Source: Verrucomicrobia subdivision 3 bacterium UBA7542 (GTDB lineage: Bacteria > Verrucomicrobiota > Verrucomicrobiia > Limisphaerales > UBA11358). From it: a stretch of 12,593 nt of DNA. The translations under genes and the position numbers were made by a program. Shown one piece after another: positions 1 to 5,762 of this stretch (its first letter is position 1; each line of letters starts with the position of its first letter). Location: contig DLMG01000065.1 in NCBI GenBank assembly GCA_002479245.1, positions 1-12,593 of the forward strand. The letters run 5' to 3'. The notes under the pieces are model-generated. The model was not told where the DNA came from and searched no databases. It saw only the letters and a list, made by a program, of their open reading frames with translations.

Positions 1-10
1 CCGGAGTTTT

Positions 11-21
11 GAGACAGTCTC
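11..21. promoter_or_regulatory. Short perfect inverted repeat upstream of the first gene
   Basis: GAGAC-A-GTCTC is a perfect 5-bp-arm inverted repeat about 90-100 bp before the likely start codons. It could be a regulator site, but so short a palindrome can arise by chance and no promoter boxes are clear around it. Confidence 0.2.
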
Positions 22-112
22 TAAACTGCGATCCTGTCCGGTTTGATAAATCCCATGCGGATGATCTTCATTAGCCATCATTGGCTTGCCGCGCTATCGG
101 CGAAGCGAGAGA

Positions 113-2032
113 ATGCGGTTACTGATAACAGGTATGAACAAGCATCAATTTCCGCCGATCCAGGATAAAGCCCACTTCCCGTTGCTTTCAGCGAGCGACG
201 AACTGCCGTGCGGACATCTGATGGCCTGCGAGCGGTTGGTCTTTTTTGCAGCCGAAGATCCGGCCGCCACGGCTTCTGTAATTCTGAAGGAGGGAGTCGA
301 ATGGCATCTTTACGGCGACACCCGATGGCCTGCGCTGTCTTCCTGGCTGGAGATCAACACTAGTCCTGGCAGTTTTCCTGGCTACAGTGGCGTCTTGGTG
401 ATGACCTACGAGATTTCTGATAACAAAGCTGATCCGTTTGATTGGATTGCGCGCAACGGGCCCCTGTCTCAAATTTTCCCCGAAGAACGCAGCGCTATGG
501 CTATTCAGCAGCGGCTCAAAATGCTGCGGCAACAGGCAGCTTCAACGGAACAAGTGTCAGGGCCGACCGACTCCGAACCACGATACATTCAAAGTTATTG
601 CATCTACCGAGGACAACGTGACGTTAGACTCATTGCCAGTTATACGGATATGCTGAACAGCGAGGGCATTCCCATCCAGCGCTACCGAATGGCGAACGTC
701 CAACCTTACGACATTGAAGTCTGCCGATTCACTTTACATGCCCTGTTCCGTTTGAACGAAGCCAGAATGGCCGGGATGAAGTTTATAGCCATTCCGCAAC
801 TCGAAACCTGCGAACCCCTGAATCTTTCGCCCGACACAAAGAACCCGCCTTGGGCACGGTTTCATCCGTCGCGAGTTTTGCGAACTCGACCGGCAGTCAG
901 AGCAATTCCAACTCCCGGGAACATGATCGACGGAGTTATGTACATGGAGACTGCTCAACAAATCATGGAAGCGAGGCGGTTGGAGGCCAATCTCCATATG
1001 CTCGCATTTGAACTCGAGGCGCGACCACGGTCCGCAATTTCGAACGACGACGATGCTTGCATGGGGGCTTTCAGCCATCGTGCCAACGGCGGTGCCATTT
1101 ACGTATTGCCCGATCGCCTGGTTGAGGAGTTCGACAACACAGATTGCGACGAGATTCGGATGAAGGACATCAAGCTTCCCTTCCGAAACCTGTTCCTGAA
1201 ATTTACGCCTCCACAATCCCTTTTCCTAGCAGAAGGTGCTCCGGTCGACGGCTGCTACATTGTTAAGCAAGCAGACGAATACCTGTTCTCGCTGACGTCA
1301 CACTGGGCCGGGGTGGATTACAGTCGATCACTTTCCATCGCGTGCCTCGATCCCACATTCAGCCTGCACTTGCCGGCACCAGAGTTCAGTTTGGACAAGC
1401 CGGTCCAGGATACAGACCTGTGTATTAACGCTGCCGTGGAACTCGGCATCAAAGATTTCCTAGAAAGAAATGCCCCGCCCACGGATAACATCAGTCAAAC
1501 CGTCACTCGTCCCGATGGAACGACTGCTCAAGTGATTGATGTCAGGGCCGAAAGTCGGAGAAGGAGAATTGAAGTATTTCAGTCCCAAGAACCTGTTTTT
1601 CGCGCCTGCCTAAATACCATCGTCAATGCAGCCTGCTTCATTTCGTTTCGACCTGAAGACATCACTGAAGAGTGGGACGGTGAGCCGCCTGCTTGGGTAA
1701 TCGAGGCCCTCAACGACAATCGGGATACCCGCAGTGCCAGAGATCGCAAACAGCATGCATTGCGCGCCATTGCCAGCGGTGATTACACACGGATAAGAAT
1801 CTGTGGGAAGAACCTGTTTGCGGAAGTTCCCCACGAAGGTGCCACCGGTCATGGTGTTTCGCCGCGGGCGCATTGGCGCCGCGGCCACTGGCGCCGGCAG
1901 AGACACGGAGTAGGTCTTTCCCTCGTAACGCCCCGTTGGATCCGGCCGACAATCGTCAAGAAAGACAATGGCCCGTTGGTCGAAACCCGGATTTACGACG
2001 TTCAGGAGCCTCCGAGTTCAGAAAAAGGCTAA
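113..2032 (+). CDS. Large uncharacterised protein with C-terminal HWRRGHWRRQRHG motif
   Basis: I do not recognise an enzyme family in this protein of about 639 residues. It has no signal peptide and no evident membrane segment, so it is probably cytoplasmic. The clearest signature is near the C-terminus (nt 1871-1909): HWRRGHWRRQRHG, followed by a short segment with TPRWIRPTIV. From memory, a similar ending occurs in widespread uncharacterised plasmid and phage proteins, some labelled AcrVA2-like; this link is unverified. The middle is mixed alpha/beta in character with no repeats. The start is uncertain. The frame opens with TTG at 86, with ATG at 113 and 134, and none has a good ribosome binding site (a weak GAAG lies 7 nt before 113). 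The gene is followed by the truncated trmH copy and the R-M module. Base composition looks more balanced than in the GC-rich TPR gene at the right end. Coding status is well supported by the long clean frame; function is unknown. Confidence 0.85.
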   Translation: MRLLITGMNKHQFPPIQDKAHFPLLSASDELPCGHLMACERLVFFAAEDPAATASVILKEGVEWHLYGDTRWPALSSWLEINTSPGSFPGYSGVLVMTYEISDNKADPFDWIARNGPLSQIFPEERSAMAIQQRLKMLRQQAASTEQVSGPTDSEPRYIQSYCIYRGQRDVRLIASYTDMLNSEGIPIQRYRMANVQPYDIEVCRFTLHALFRLNEARMAGMKFIAIPQLETCEPLNLSPDTKNPPWARFHPSRVLRTRPAVRAIPTPGNMIDGVMYMETAQQIMEARRLEANLHMLAFELEARPRSAISNDDDACMGAFSHRANGGAIYVLPDRLVEEFDNTDCDEIRMKDIKLPFRNLFLKFTPPQSLFLAEGAPVDGCYIVKQADEYLFSLTSHWAGVDYSRSLSIACLDPTFSLHLPAPEFSLDKPVQDTDLCINAAVELGIKDFLERNAPPTDNISQTVTRPDGTTAQVIDVRAESRRRRIEVFQSQEPVFRACLNTIVNAACFISFRPEDITEEWDGEPPAWVIEALNDNRDTRSARDRKQHALRAIASGDYTRIRICGKNLFAEVPHEGATGHGVSPRAHWRRGHWRRQRHGVGLSLVTPRWIRPTIVKKDNGPLVETRIYDVQEPPSSEKG

Positions 2033-2115
2033 CATTCTGCCGAGGACAGATTACTCAAATGATGAATCCGTCAGCCTTTGCTCTTGGCCTTAATCTTTCG
2101 CCGGAACGCCGACTT

Positions 2116-2232
2116 GTGGATAAAATCTTTCTCCGCGCTTTTAATTGCCGCTGCCGCGCACTTTAATTCCGGTGTGGCGACTTTGCACATCCAACCGGTT
2201 CAATCTCTCGACGCGCCGGAACTGGCGTTGTA
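2116..2232 (+). repeat. Left copy of 117-bp direct repeat flanking the R-M module
   Basis: This segment aligns without gaps to 4318-4434 with 11 mismatches (about 91% identity); the last 50 bp are identical. The right copy spans the 58 bp before trmH and its first 59 coding bases, so this is a duplicated trmH 5' end. It ends four bases before the stop codon of the methyltransferase gene. Both copies have the same orientation, as expected for a long target-site duplication made on insertion of the R-M module. Confidence 0.9.
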
Positions 2233-2233
2233 G
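2174..2233 (+). pseudogene. Truncated 5' end of trmH/spoU (19 codons then stop)
   Basis: Reading from the GTG that matches the intact gene's start at 4376, this copy encodes a 19-residue peptide (V/M)ATLHIQPVQSLDAPELAL and then TAG. The intact copy encodes (V/M)ANLHIQPVQSLDAPELALY. The stop is created at the junction: TA comes from the tyrosine codon of trmH and G is the first base beyond the duplication. It therefore marks the left edge of the inserted DNA at base level. No functional product is expected. Confidence 0.85.
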
Positions 2234-2236
2234 GTG

Positions 2237-3214
2237 TCAACTCTTGCCTGTGCGGTAACGTCCGTGTGATTCTGCCAAGGCCATGGTGAGTTGGCTTTCT
2301 TCGATGGCCTCTTGCGGATAATCGCTCAAGTCGAATTCAAGACTGTCGCCCTCGAAAGTTGGATAAAGCGCAGCGAGCTTGGGTATCGCGGTCTCGGCGA
2401 GGCGGAAATAATCTTTGTCAATTTCGATTCCAACTGACCGGTAGCCGACTGCTTCGGCGGCGGCGATGGTTGAACCGGATCCCATGAATGGGTCGAGCAC
2501 TGTGCCTTCGCCCAAAGGTAGCAAGGCGCGTACGATGATGCGCATGAAATGCTGTGGCTTCAGGCATGGGTGATCGGAAATGGCTTCTTCGCGTTTCGGG
2601 GTGCGCCCGCTGGGAATGACTTCAGGCAGCGGTTTGTCGGCGGAGAGACGCCGCAAGCCGCCGGTTTTCCACTTCCGAAGATTCTCTGCCACCGTCTTTT
2701 CGCCGAGCGGCTTGCGGAACAGCATCCACGGTTCGTAAGCGCCCTTTGGCGTGACACAAACTTCCGGAAATTCCTTCTCGGCATTCTTGGGCCGGTCGCC
2801 GCCACGAAAGCCGAAGTATAACCGCATCACGGCCGGGCGAACTTCGTAGCCGACTTCGGCCATCGCTCCCTGCACGTGGTGCTGAAGAATGGGATGACCG
2901 GCAACGCACACATGGGCGCCGGGAACGAGCGCTTCAAACAGAAGCTTTCCCCAATTGCGGAAGTACGCCCGGAGGTTCTGTTTCTCCTCGTCGGTCAGGA
3001 CGGTGAAGCGGGGCAATGGATCGCGTTTGTGTCCGCCAATGGTGGGCGGCAGCCGCCAGACGCCGCCGCGTCCATTGCGCAGCTTGGACAGTTCCTTCTC
3101 GGAAAATTCGATCAGCCCGTAAGGTGGGTCGGTGCAGACGGCATGAATGGTCTGCGGCGGACAGTCGCGCAGCCAATCGAAGCAATCCGCAAGGTGTATC
3201 TGGTACTTCCTCAT
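2237..3214 (-). CDS. Beta-class DNA methyltransferase of a type II R-M system
   Basis: This is an S-adenosylmethionine-dependent DNA methyltransferase of the N4/N6 amino group, the protective partner of the divergent endonuclease. Numbered from TTG 3223 (328 aa), the catalytic motif DPPYG is at residues 32-36, HPCLKP at 218-223, and the SAM-binding motif DPFMGSGST at 244-252, followed by GIEIDKDYFRLA. Catalytic motif before SAM motif is the beta-class order. DPPY rather than SPPY favours N6-adenine, but does not prove it. An insert around residues 40-100 and 140-215 probably holds target recognition. I prefer ATG 3214 (325 aa), giving MRKYQIHLAD; TTG 3223 adds three residues and would be nearly leaderless from the candidate -10. 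No clear ribosome binding site precedes either. The recognition sequence cannot be read from this sequence. Confidence 0.95.
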   Translation of the reverse strand: MRKYQIHLADCFDWLRDCPPQTIHAVCTDPPYGLIEFSEKELSKLRNGRGGVWRLPPTIGGHKRDPLPRFTVLTDEEKQNLRAYFRNWGKLLFEALVPGAHVCVAGHPILQHHVQGAMAEVGYEVRPAVMRLYFGFRGGDRPKNAEKEFPEVCVTPKGAYEPWMLFRKPLGEKTVAENLRKWKTGGLRRLSADKPLPEVIPSGRTPKREEAISDHPCLKPQHFMRIIVRALLPLGEGTVLDPFMGSGSTIAAAEAVGYRSVGIEIDKDYFRLAETAIPKLAALYPTFEGDSLEFDLSDYPQEAIEESQLTMALAESHGRYRTGKS

Positions 3215-3226
3215 CGCGCGCAAGTT

Positions 3227-3281
3227 TCAACTATAGGCGAAAGACAATCAAGCCCGTTCTTGGTATCAACTATAGACGAAA
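3227..3281. promoter_or_regulatory. Divergent promoter/operator of the R-M module with two 16-bp direct repeats
   Basis: Two direct repeats, TCAACTATAGGCGAAA (3227-3242) and TCAACTATAGACGAAA (3266-3281), match at 15 of 16 positions and lie 39 bp apart. Each contains the palindrome CTATAG. The right one supplies TATAGA (3271-3276) five bases before the endonuclease ATG, so a transcript from it would be leaderless. The left one read on the minus strand supplies TATAGT (3235-3230), which would start transcripts near 3224, just before the methyltransferase start. Controller proteins of R-M systems commonly bind such repeats, and the HTH domain of the endonuclease is the obvious binder. No good -35 boxes are visible. 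The repeats are seen; their operator and promoter roles are inferred. Confidence 0.6.
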
Positions 3282-4177
3282 TGGACGCCAAGACGATCAT
3301 CGGCAATTTCGTCCGCCGTCTGCGCGAGCAAAAGAAAATGACGCAGGACGAACTGGCTACGCGTACCGGCATTACTTACCAGTATTTATCCGGTCTTGAG
3401 AACGGACGCGAGAATTTTTCCATCGGCATCTTCGAATCACTTGGCAAGGCGCTGGATTTTTCGCTCCCTCAACTTGTGGCGGGGGCGTTTGCCAGTCCAT
3501 CGGCCATTTCGACCGTCGAGGCCGATCCTGATTATTTTCGGCCACAAGTGCCGTTGCCTCCGGGCTTGAAGGTGTCTCACTTGCAGCGTGCGATGAACGA
3601 AACCCAACGGATTGTCGCGCTGATTAACGCGAATCTGTTGGCGAGCGGGGCGAAGTCATTGCCAGAGTACATTCAAGGGAACAACTTTAGCGGATTGGTT
3701 TCGAACATCCTCTGTGACGCGATCCACGAAAACTCACCGTTCAAACACAATTCCGATCAAGCGTACCCAGACCTCGTCAATCCAAAAGCCGTCCAGAAAG
3801 GCAAGCGCGTCGGTTTGGAGGTCAAATCAACCATTCAAATCGGCAAGGGTGGAGAAAGTCACAATGGACATTCCGGCTGGCATCTCGTGGCATGCTTCGC
3901 GATTGACGAAAAGACAGGTAACATACGCTTTATTCATGTCATGTTTGCCGTGCTCAACGGTCACAACCAACCTGAACCGGATTGGGTGTATGTCGGCAGC
4001 AAAGTGAACGCTGATACCGGCAGCCGCCGTACCGAGACCTACAACACAACTTTGAAGGGCGCGACAAAACTACGGGATGGCTCAGTTTATCTCGACACCA
4101 TCGCAATTAACTTCAAACGCTGGCGACAGAGCCGACTCGGACCAGTACCGCCATTTTCGATCTTTGCCGAACCGTAA
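3281..4177 (+). CDS. Type II restriction endonuclease with N-terminal Xre-type HTH domain
   Basis: This 298-residue protein joins a DNA-binding regulator domain to a nuclease domain. Residues 5-65 form a Cro/C1-type helix-turn-helix, with core TQDELATRTGITYQYLSGLE. The remainder carries a PD-(D/E)XK-like centre: P163-D164, then E180-V181-K182 after a hydrophobic strand, followed by a His/Gly-rich stretch (SHNGHSGWH). Conserved-looking segments follow, including YVGSKVNADTGSRRTETY and LRDGSVYLD. It may belong with ApaLI-like enzymes, from memory and unverified. ATG 3281 was chosen because the HTH begins at once and the repeated operator ends there; the same frame stays open upstream to 2876 only as antisense to the methyltransferase. 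Divergence from a methyltransferase with a shared operator makes a restriction role very likely. The HTH suggests the enzyme represses or tunes its own operon, standing in for a separate controller protein. Confidence 0.85.
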   Translation: MDAKTIIGNFVRRLREQKKMTQDELATRTGITYQYLSGLENGRENFSIGIFESLGKALDFSLPQLVAGAFASPSAISTVEADPDYFRPQVPLPPGLKVSHLQRAMNETQRIVALINANLLASGAKSLPEYIQGNNFSGLVSNILCDAIHENSPFKHNSDQAYPDLVNPKAVQKGKRVGLEVKSTIQIGKGGESHNGHSGWHLVACFAIDEKTGNIRFIHVMFAVLNGHNQPEPDWVYVGSKVNADTGSRRTETYNTTLKGATKLRDGSVYLDTIAINFKRWRQSRLGPVPPFSIFAEP

Positions 4178-4214
4178 GTTGATGAGCTTTGGGCGTTGAG
4201 GGCTATGAAGTCAG

Positions 4215-4277
4215 TTGGCACTTTTTGCCGGTGGCGGTCATTGATAGGTGGATGCACGACGCGACCGGCATGGATTT
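4215..4277 (+). repeat. Decayed copy of ECF sigma factor 5' end (left of trmH)
   Basis: This segment aligns without gaps to 5589-5651 with 8 mismatches in 63 bp. The right copy encodes the beginning of an ECF sigma factor; here the start codon has become ATT and the similarity stops just after the ATGGATTT that precedes LLRQY in the better copy. It is a non-coding remnant between the endonuclease gene and trmH. Confidence 0.75.
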
Positions 4278-4317
4278 CCCCACGACCCTGCATTTTTGAA
4301 CTCAACCACCGACCGTG

Positions 4318-4434
4318 GTGGAAGAAACTTTTCTCCGCGCTTTTCTTTGCCGCTGCCGCGCGGTTTAATTCCGGCGTGGCGAACTTGCACATCCAACCGG
4401 TTCAATCTCTCGACGCGCCGGAACTGGCGTTGTA
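4318..4434 (+). repeat. Right copy of 117-bp direct repeat (trmH upstream region and first codons)
   Basis: This is the partner of 2116-2232. It carries 58 bp of trmH leader and bases 1-59 of its coding sequence, continuing without interruption into the functional gene. Mismatches to the left copy lie only in the first 67 bp. Confidence 0.9.
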
Positions 4435-5191
4435 TCTGACCCTCCGCCGGGTCGAGGAACACGAGCGGGCAGGGGTGCTGGTGGCCACTAATATCAAAGT
4501 GGTCAGGCGGCTGCTGGCGAGCCGTTTCACCGTCGTCTCCGCGCTGCTCACGCCCGCGTGGCTGGAACGGCTCGAACCGCTGCTGCGCGCACGGCCGGAA
4601 GACATTTGCGTCTATGTCGCCGAACAGAAGGTGTTGGAAACCATCACCGGCTACCAGTTGCATCAAGGCGCGCTGGCCGTGGCCAAGATTCCGCCGCAAC
4701 CGGACTTTGAAACGCTCCTGAATAACGCGTCGCGCCCGTTGCTGCTGGCCGCCGTGGAGGGCATTGCCAGCGCGGAAAATCTGGGCGCGGTGGTCCGGAA
4801 TTGCGCGGCTTTTGGCGTTCATTTTCTGATCGTGGGCGAGACGTGTGGCAGTCCGTTCCAGCGCCGCGCGGTTTCCGGTTCCATGGGCGCCACCTTCGAG
4901 CAGCCATTGGTGCAGGTGGACAACCTGGTGGAAAAACTGACGGTGTTGCGGGCGCGGGGTGTGCGGTGTCTGGCGGCGCATCCCCGGCCCGGGGCCAGGA
5001 AGCTGGCCGCCGTGGATTTGCGGGGCGACTGCTGCCTGGTGTTTGGCGCGGAAGGACCGGGCCTCACGGCGGCCGTGCTGGCGACGTGCGACGACAGGGT
5101 CGAAATCCCAATGCCGTCCCACATGAATTCACTGAACGTGGCCGTCGCCACGGGAATATTCCTTTACGAAGCGACCCGGCAGCGAGGGTGA
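4376..5191 (+). CDS. TrmH/SpoU-family RNA 2'-O-methyltransferase
   Basis: The 271-residue product is a SPOUT-fold methyltransferase that transfers a methyl group from SAM to a ribose 2'-hydroxyl in tRNA or rRNA. The three SpoU motifs are present: motif 1 EGIASAENLGAVVRNCAAFG (128-147) with the expected N and R, motif 2 LVFGAEGPGL (221-230), and motif 3 IPMPSHMNSLNVAVATG (244-260), which form the knotted SAM site. The N-terminal 110 residues resemble the substrate-binding extension of this family (VLVATNIKVVRRLLAS, TGYQLHQGALAV). The exact RNA target is not deducible. GTG 4376 was chosen because the N-terminus then fits the family; the frame is open back to 4196, but that part encodes repeat remnants. 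No Shine-Dalgarno is obvious. Its 5' end is the segment duplicated by the R-M insertion, and the intact gene keeps only 58 bp of ancestral-looking upstream sequence. Confidence 0.93.
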   Translation: MANLHIQPVQSLDAPELALYLTLRRVEEHERAGVLVATNIKVVRRLLASRFTVVSALLTPAWLERLEPLLRARPEDICVYVAEQKVLETITGYQLHQGALAVAKIPPQPDFETLLNNASRPLLLAAVEGIASAENLGAVVRNCAAFGVHFLIVGETCGSPFQRRAVSGSMGATFEQPLVQVDNLVEKLTVLRARGVRCLAAHPRPGARKLAAVDLRGDCCLVFGAEGPGLTAAVLATCDDRVEIPMPSHMNSLNVAVATGIFLYEATRQRG

Positions 5192-5235
5192 CGTTTGCCC
5201 GCCACAAAACTTTCGTTTTCTTGAGCAAATATTTC

Positions 5236-5327
5236 AACGCAGAGGCGCGGAGAACGCAGAGTTTCGCAGAGTTATTTTTCCTCCGCGCTCCTTTGGTTGC
5301 GGTTCCGCCGTGCTATGTCTCTGCGTT
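5236..5327. repeat. AACGCAGAG-type dispersed repeat with inverted ends
   Basis: AACGCAGAG at 5236-5244 is repeated directly in similar form at 5253-5261 (AACGCAGAG) and near 5264-5271 (TCGCAGAG), then inverted as CTCTGCGTT at 5319-5327. From experience this GCAGAG family is a common intergenic repeat in environmental bacterial genomes; no coding content is visible. Confidence 0.5.
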
Positions 5328-5405
5328 AAGGCTTCCAGTCGTTTGGTTGAGCTGCTGCCGTGCCGAGCCGCGAAGATTGCGGATGGCTTCGACTCCTCAC
5401 CCCGG

Positions 5406-5432
5406 CCCTCTCCTCGTTTGGCGAGGAGAGGG
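5406..5432. repeat. Perfect 11-bp-stem hairpin, REP-like, possible terminator
   Basis: CCCTCTCCTCG, loop TTTGG, CGAGGAGAGGG: both arms match perfectly, and an AGAATTATTTTT stretch follows on the plus strand. It could end transcription from trmH, about 215 bp upstream. The preceding CACCCCGGCCCTCTCC context is typical of dispersed REP-like sequences, so its origin is probably a repeat rather than a dedicated terminator. Confidence 0.6.
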
Positions 5433-5613
5433 AGAATTATTTTTGGGGACGATTTACCCAGGGCAGTCATTGCGTTCCAACCTTGGGCTAATGTCTGTAG
5501 CGCCTTTGGCGCATTTGAATTGGTGGTAATTTGTGCAATTCGTGTCAAAACGTTGGGCCTTTGCGACTTTGCTTTGATTCAAAATTGGTTGGCACTTCTT
5601 CCCGGCGGCGGAC

Positions 5614-5712
5614 ATGAATAGATGGATGCACGACGCGACCGACATGGATTTGTTGCGGCAATATGCCGGCGGGAATTCCGATGCCGCCTTTACTTTTCCA
5701 AAAATCGTTTGA
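5614..5712 (+). pseudogene. 5' fragment of an ECF-type RNA polymerase sigma factor gene
   Basis: From ATG 5614 the frame reads MNRWMHDATDMDLLRQYAGG, then NSDAAFT, and then diverges into FPKIV and a stop. The MDLLRQYAGGNSDAAF opening is the typical start of verrucomicrobial ECF sigma factors, which normally continue with a region 2 helix and run to about 180 residues or more. Only 26 or so codons remain, so this is a truncated gene. The upstream 25 bp plus the first 13 codons recur in decayed form at 4215-4277, on the other side of trmH. Family assignment is from recognition of a short segment and is moderate. Confidence 0.6.
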
Positions 5713-5762
5713 GCGGCTGCCAGCAATGAGTCCGCCAGCCCCGGTATTGAAAAGGAATAATT

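Larger units (their letters stand above)
5192..5762. other. Gene-free stretch of dispersed repeats between convergent genes
   Basis: I see no intact gene in this 571-bp space between the convergent trmH and TlpA-like genes. It is a patchwork. An AACGCAGAG-rich segment (5236-5276) has an inverted CTCTGCGTT partner at 5319-5327. A perfect 11-bp-stem hairpin lies at 5406-5432. A short GCGCC-TTT-GGCGC hairpin lies at 5500-5512, and a T/G-rich stretch with AATTTGTGCAATTCGTGTC follows. The 5' end of a broken ECF sigma gene starts at 5614. Such patches resemble the dispersed intergenic repeats of large environmental bacterial genomes. Confidence 0.7.

Noticed and set aside
2876..3280. Upstream extension of the endonuclease reading frame to 2876
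   Set aside because: This part is antisense to the methyltransferase coding region, and the HTH domain begins exactly at ATG 3281, where the operator repeat ends.
4196..4375. Upstream extension of the TrmH frame
   Set aside because: The added residues translate the decayed sigma fragment and the repeat leader. Family similarity begins at GTG 4376.
2033..4434. Insertion sequence or integrase-mediated island
   Set aside because: No transposase, integrase, tRNA gene or terminal inverted repeats are found, and a 117-bp direct repeat is far longer than IS target duplications.
4238..5122. 294-codon minus-strand open frame opposite trmH
   Set aside because: Its translation is rich in Arg, Gln and His with no domain, and it lies wholly over the clearly conserved trmH gene. 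It is a shadow of GC-rich coding DNA.
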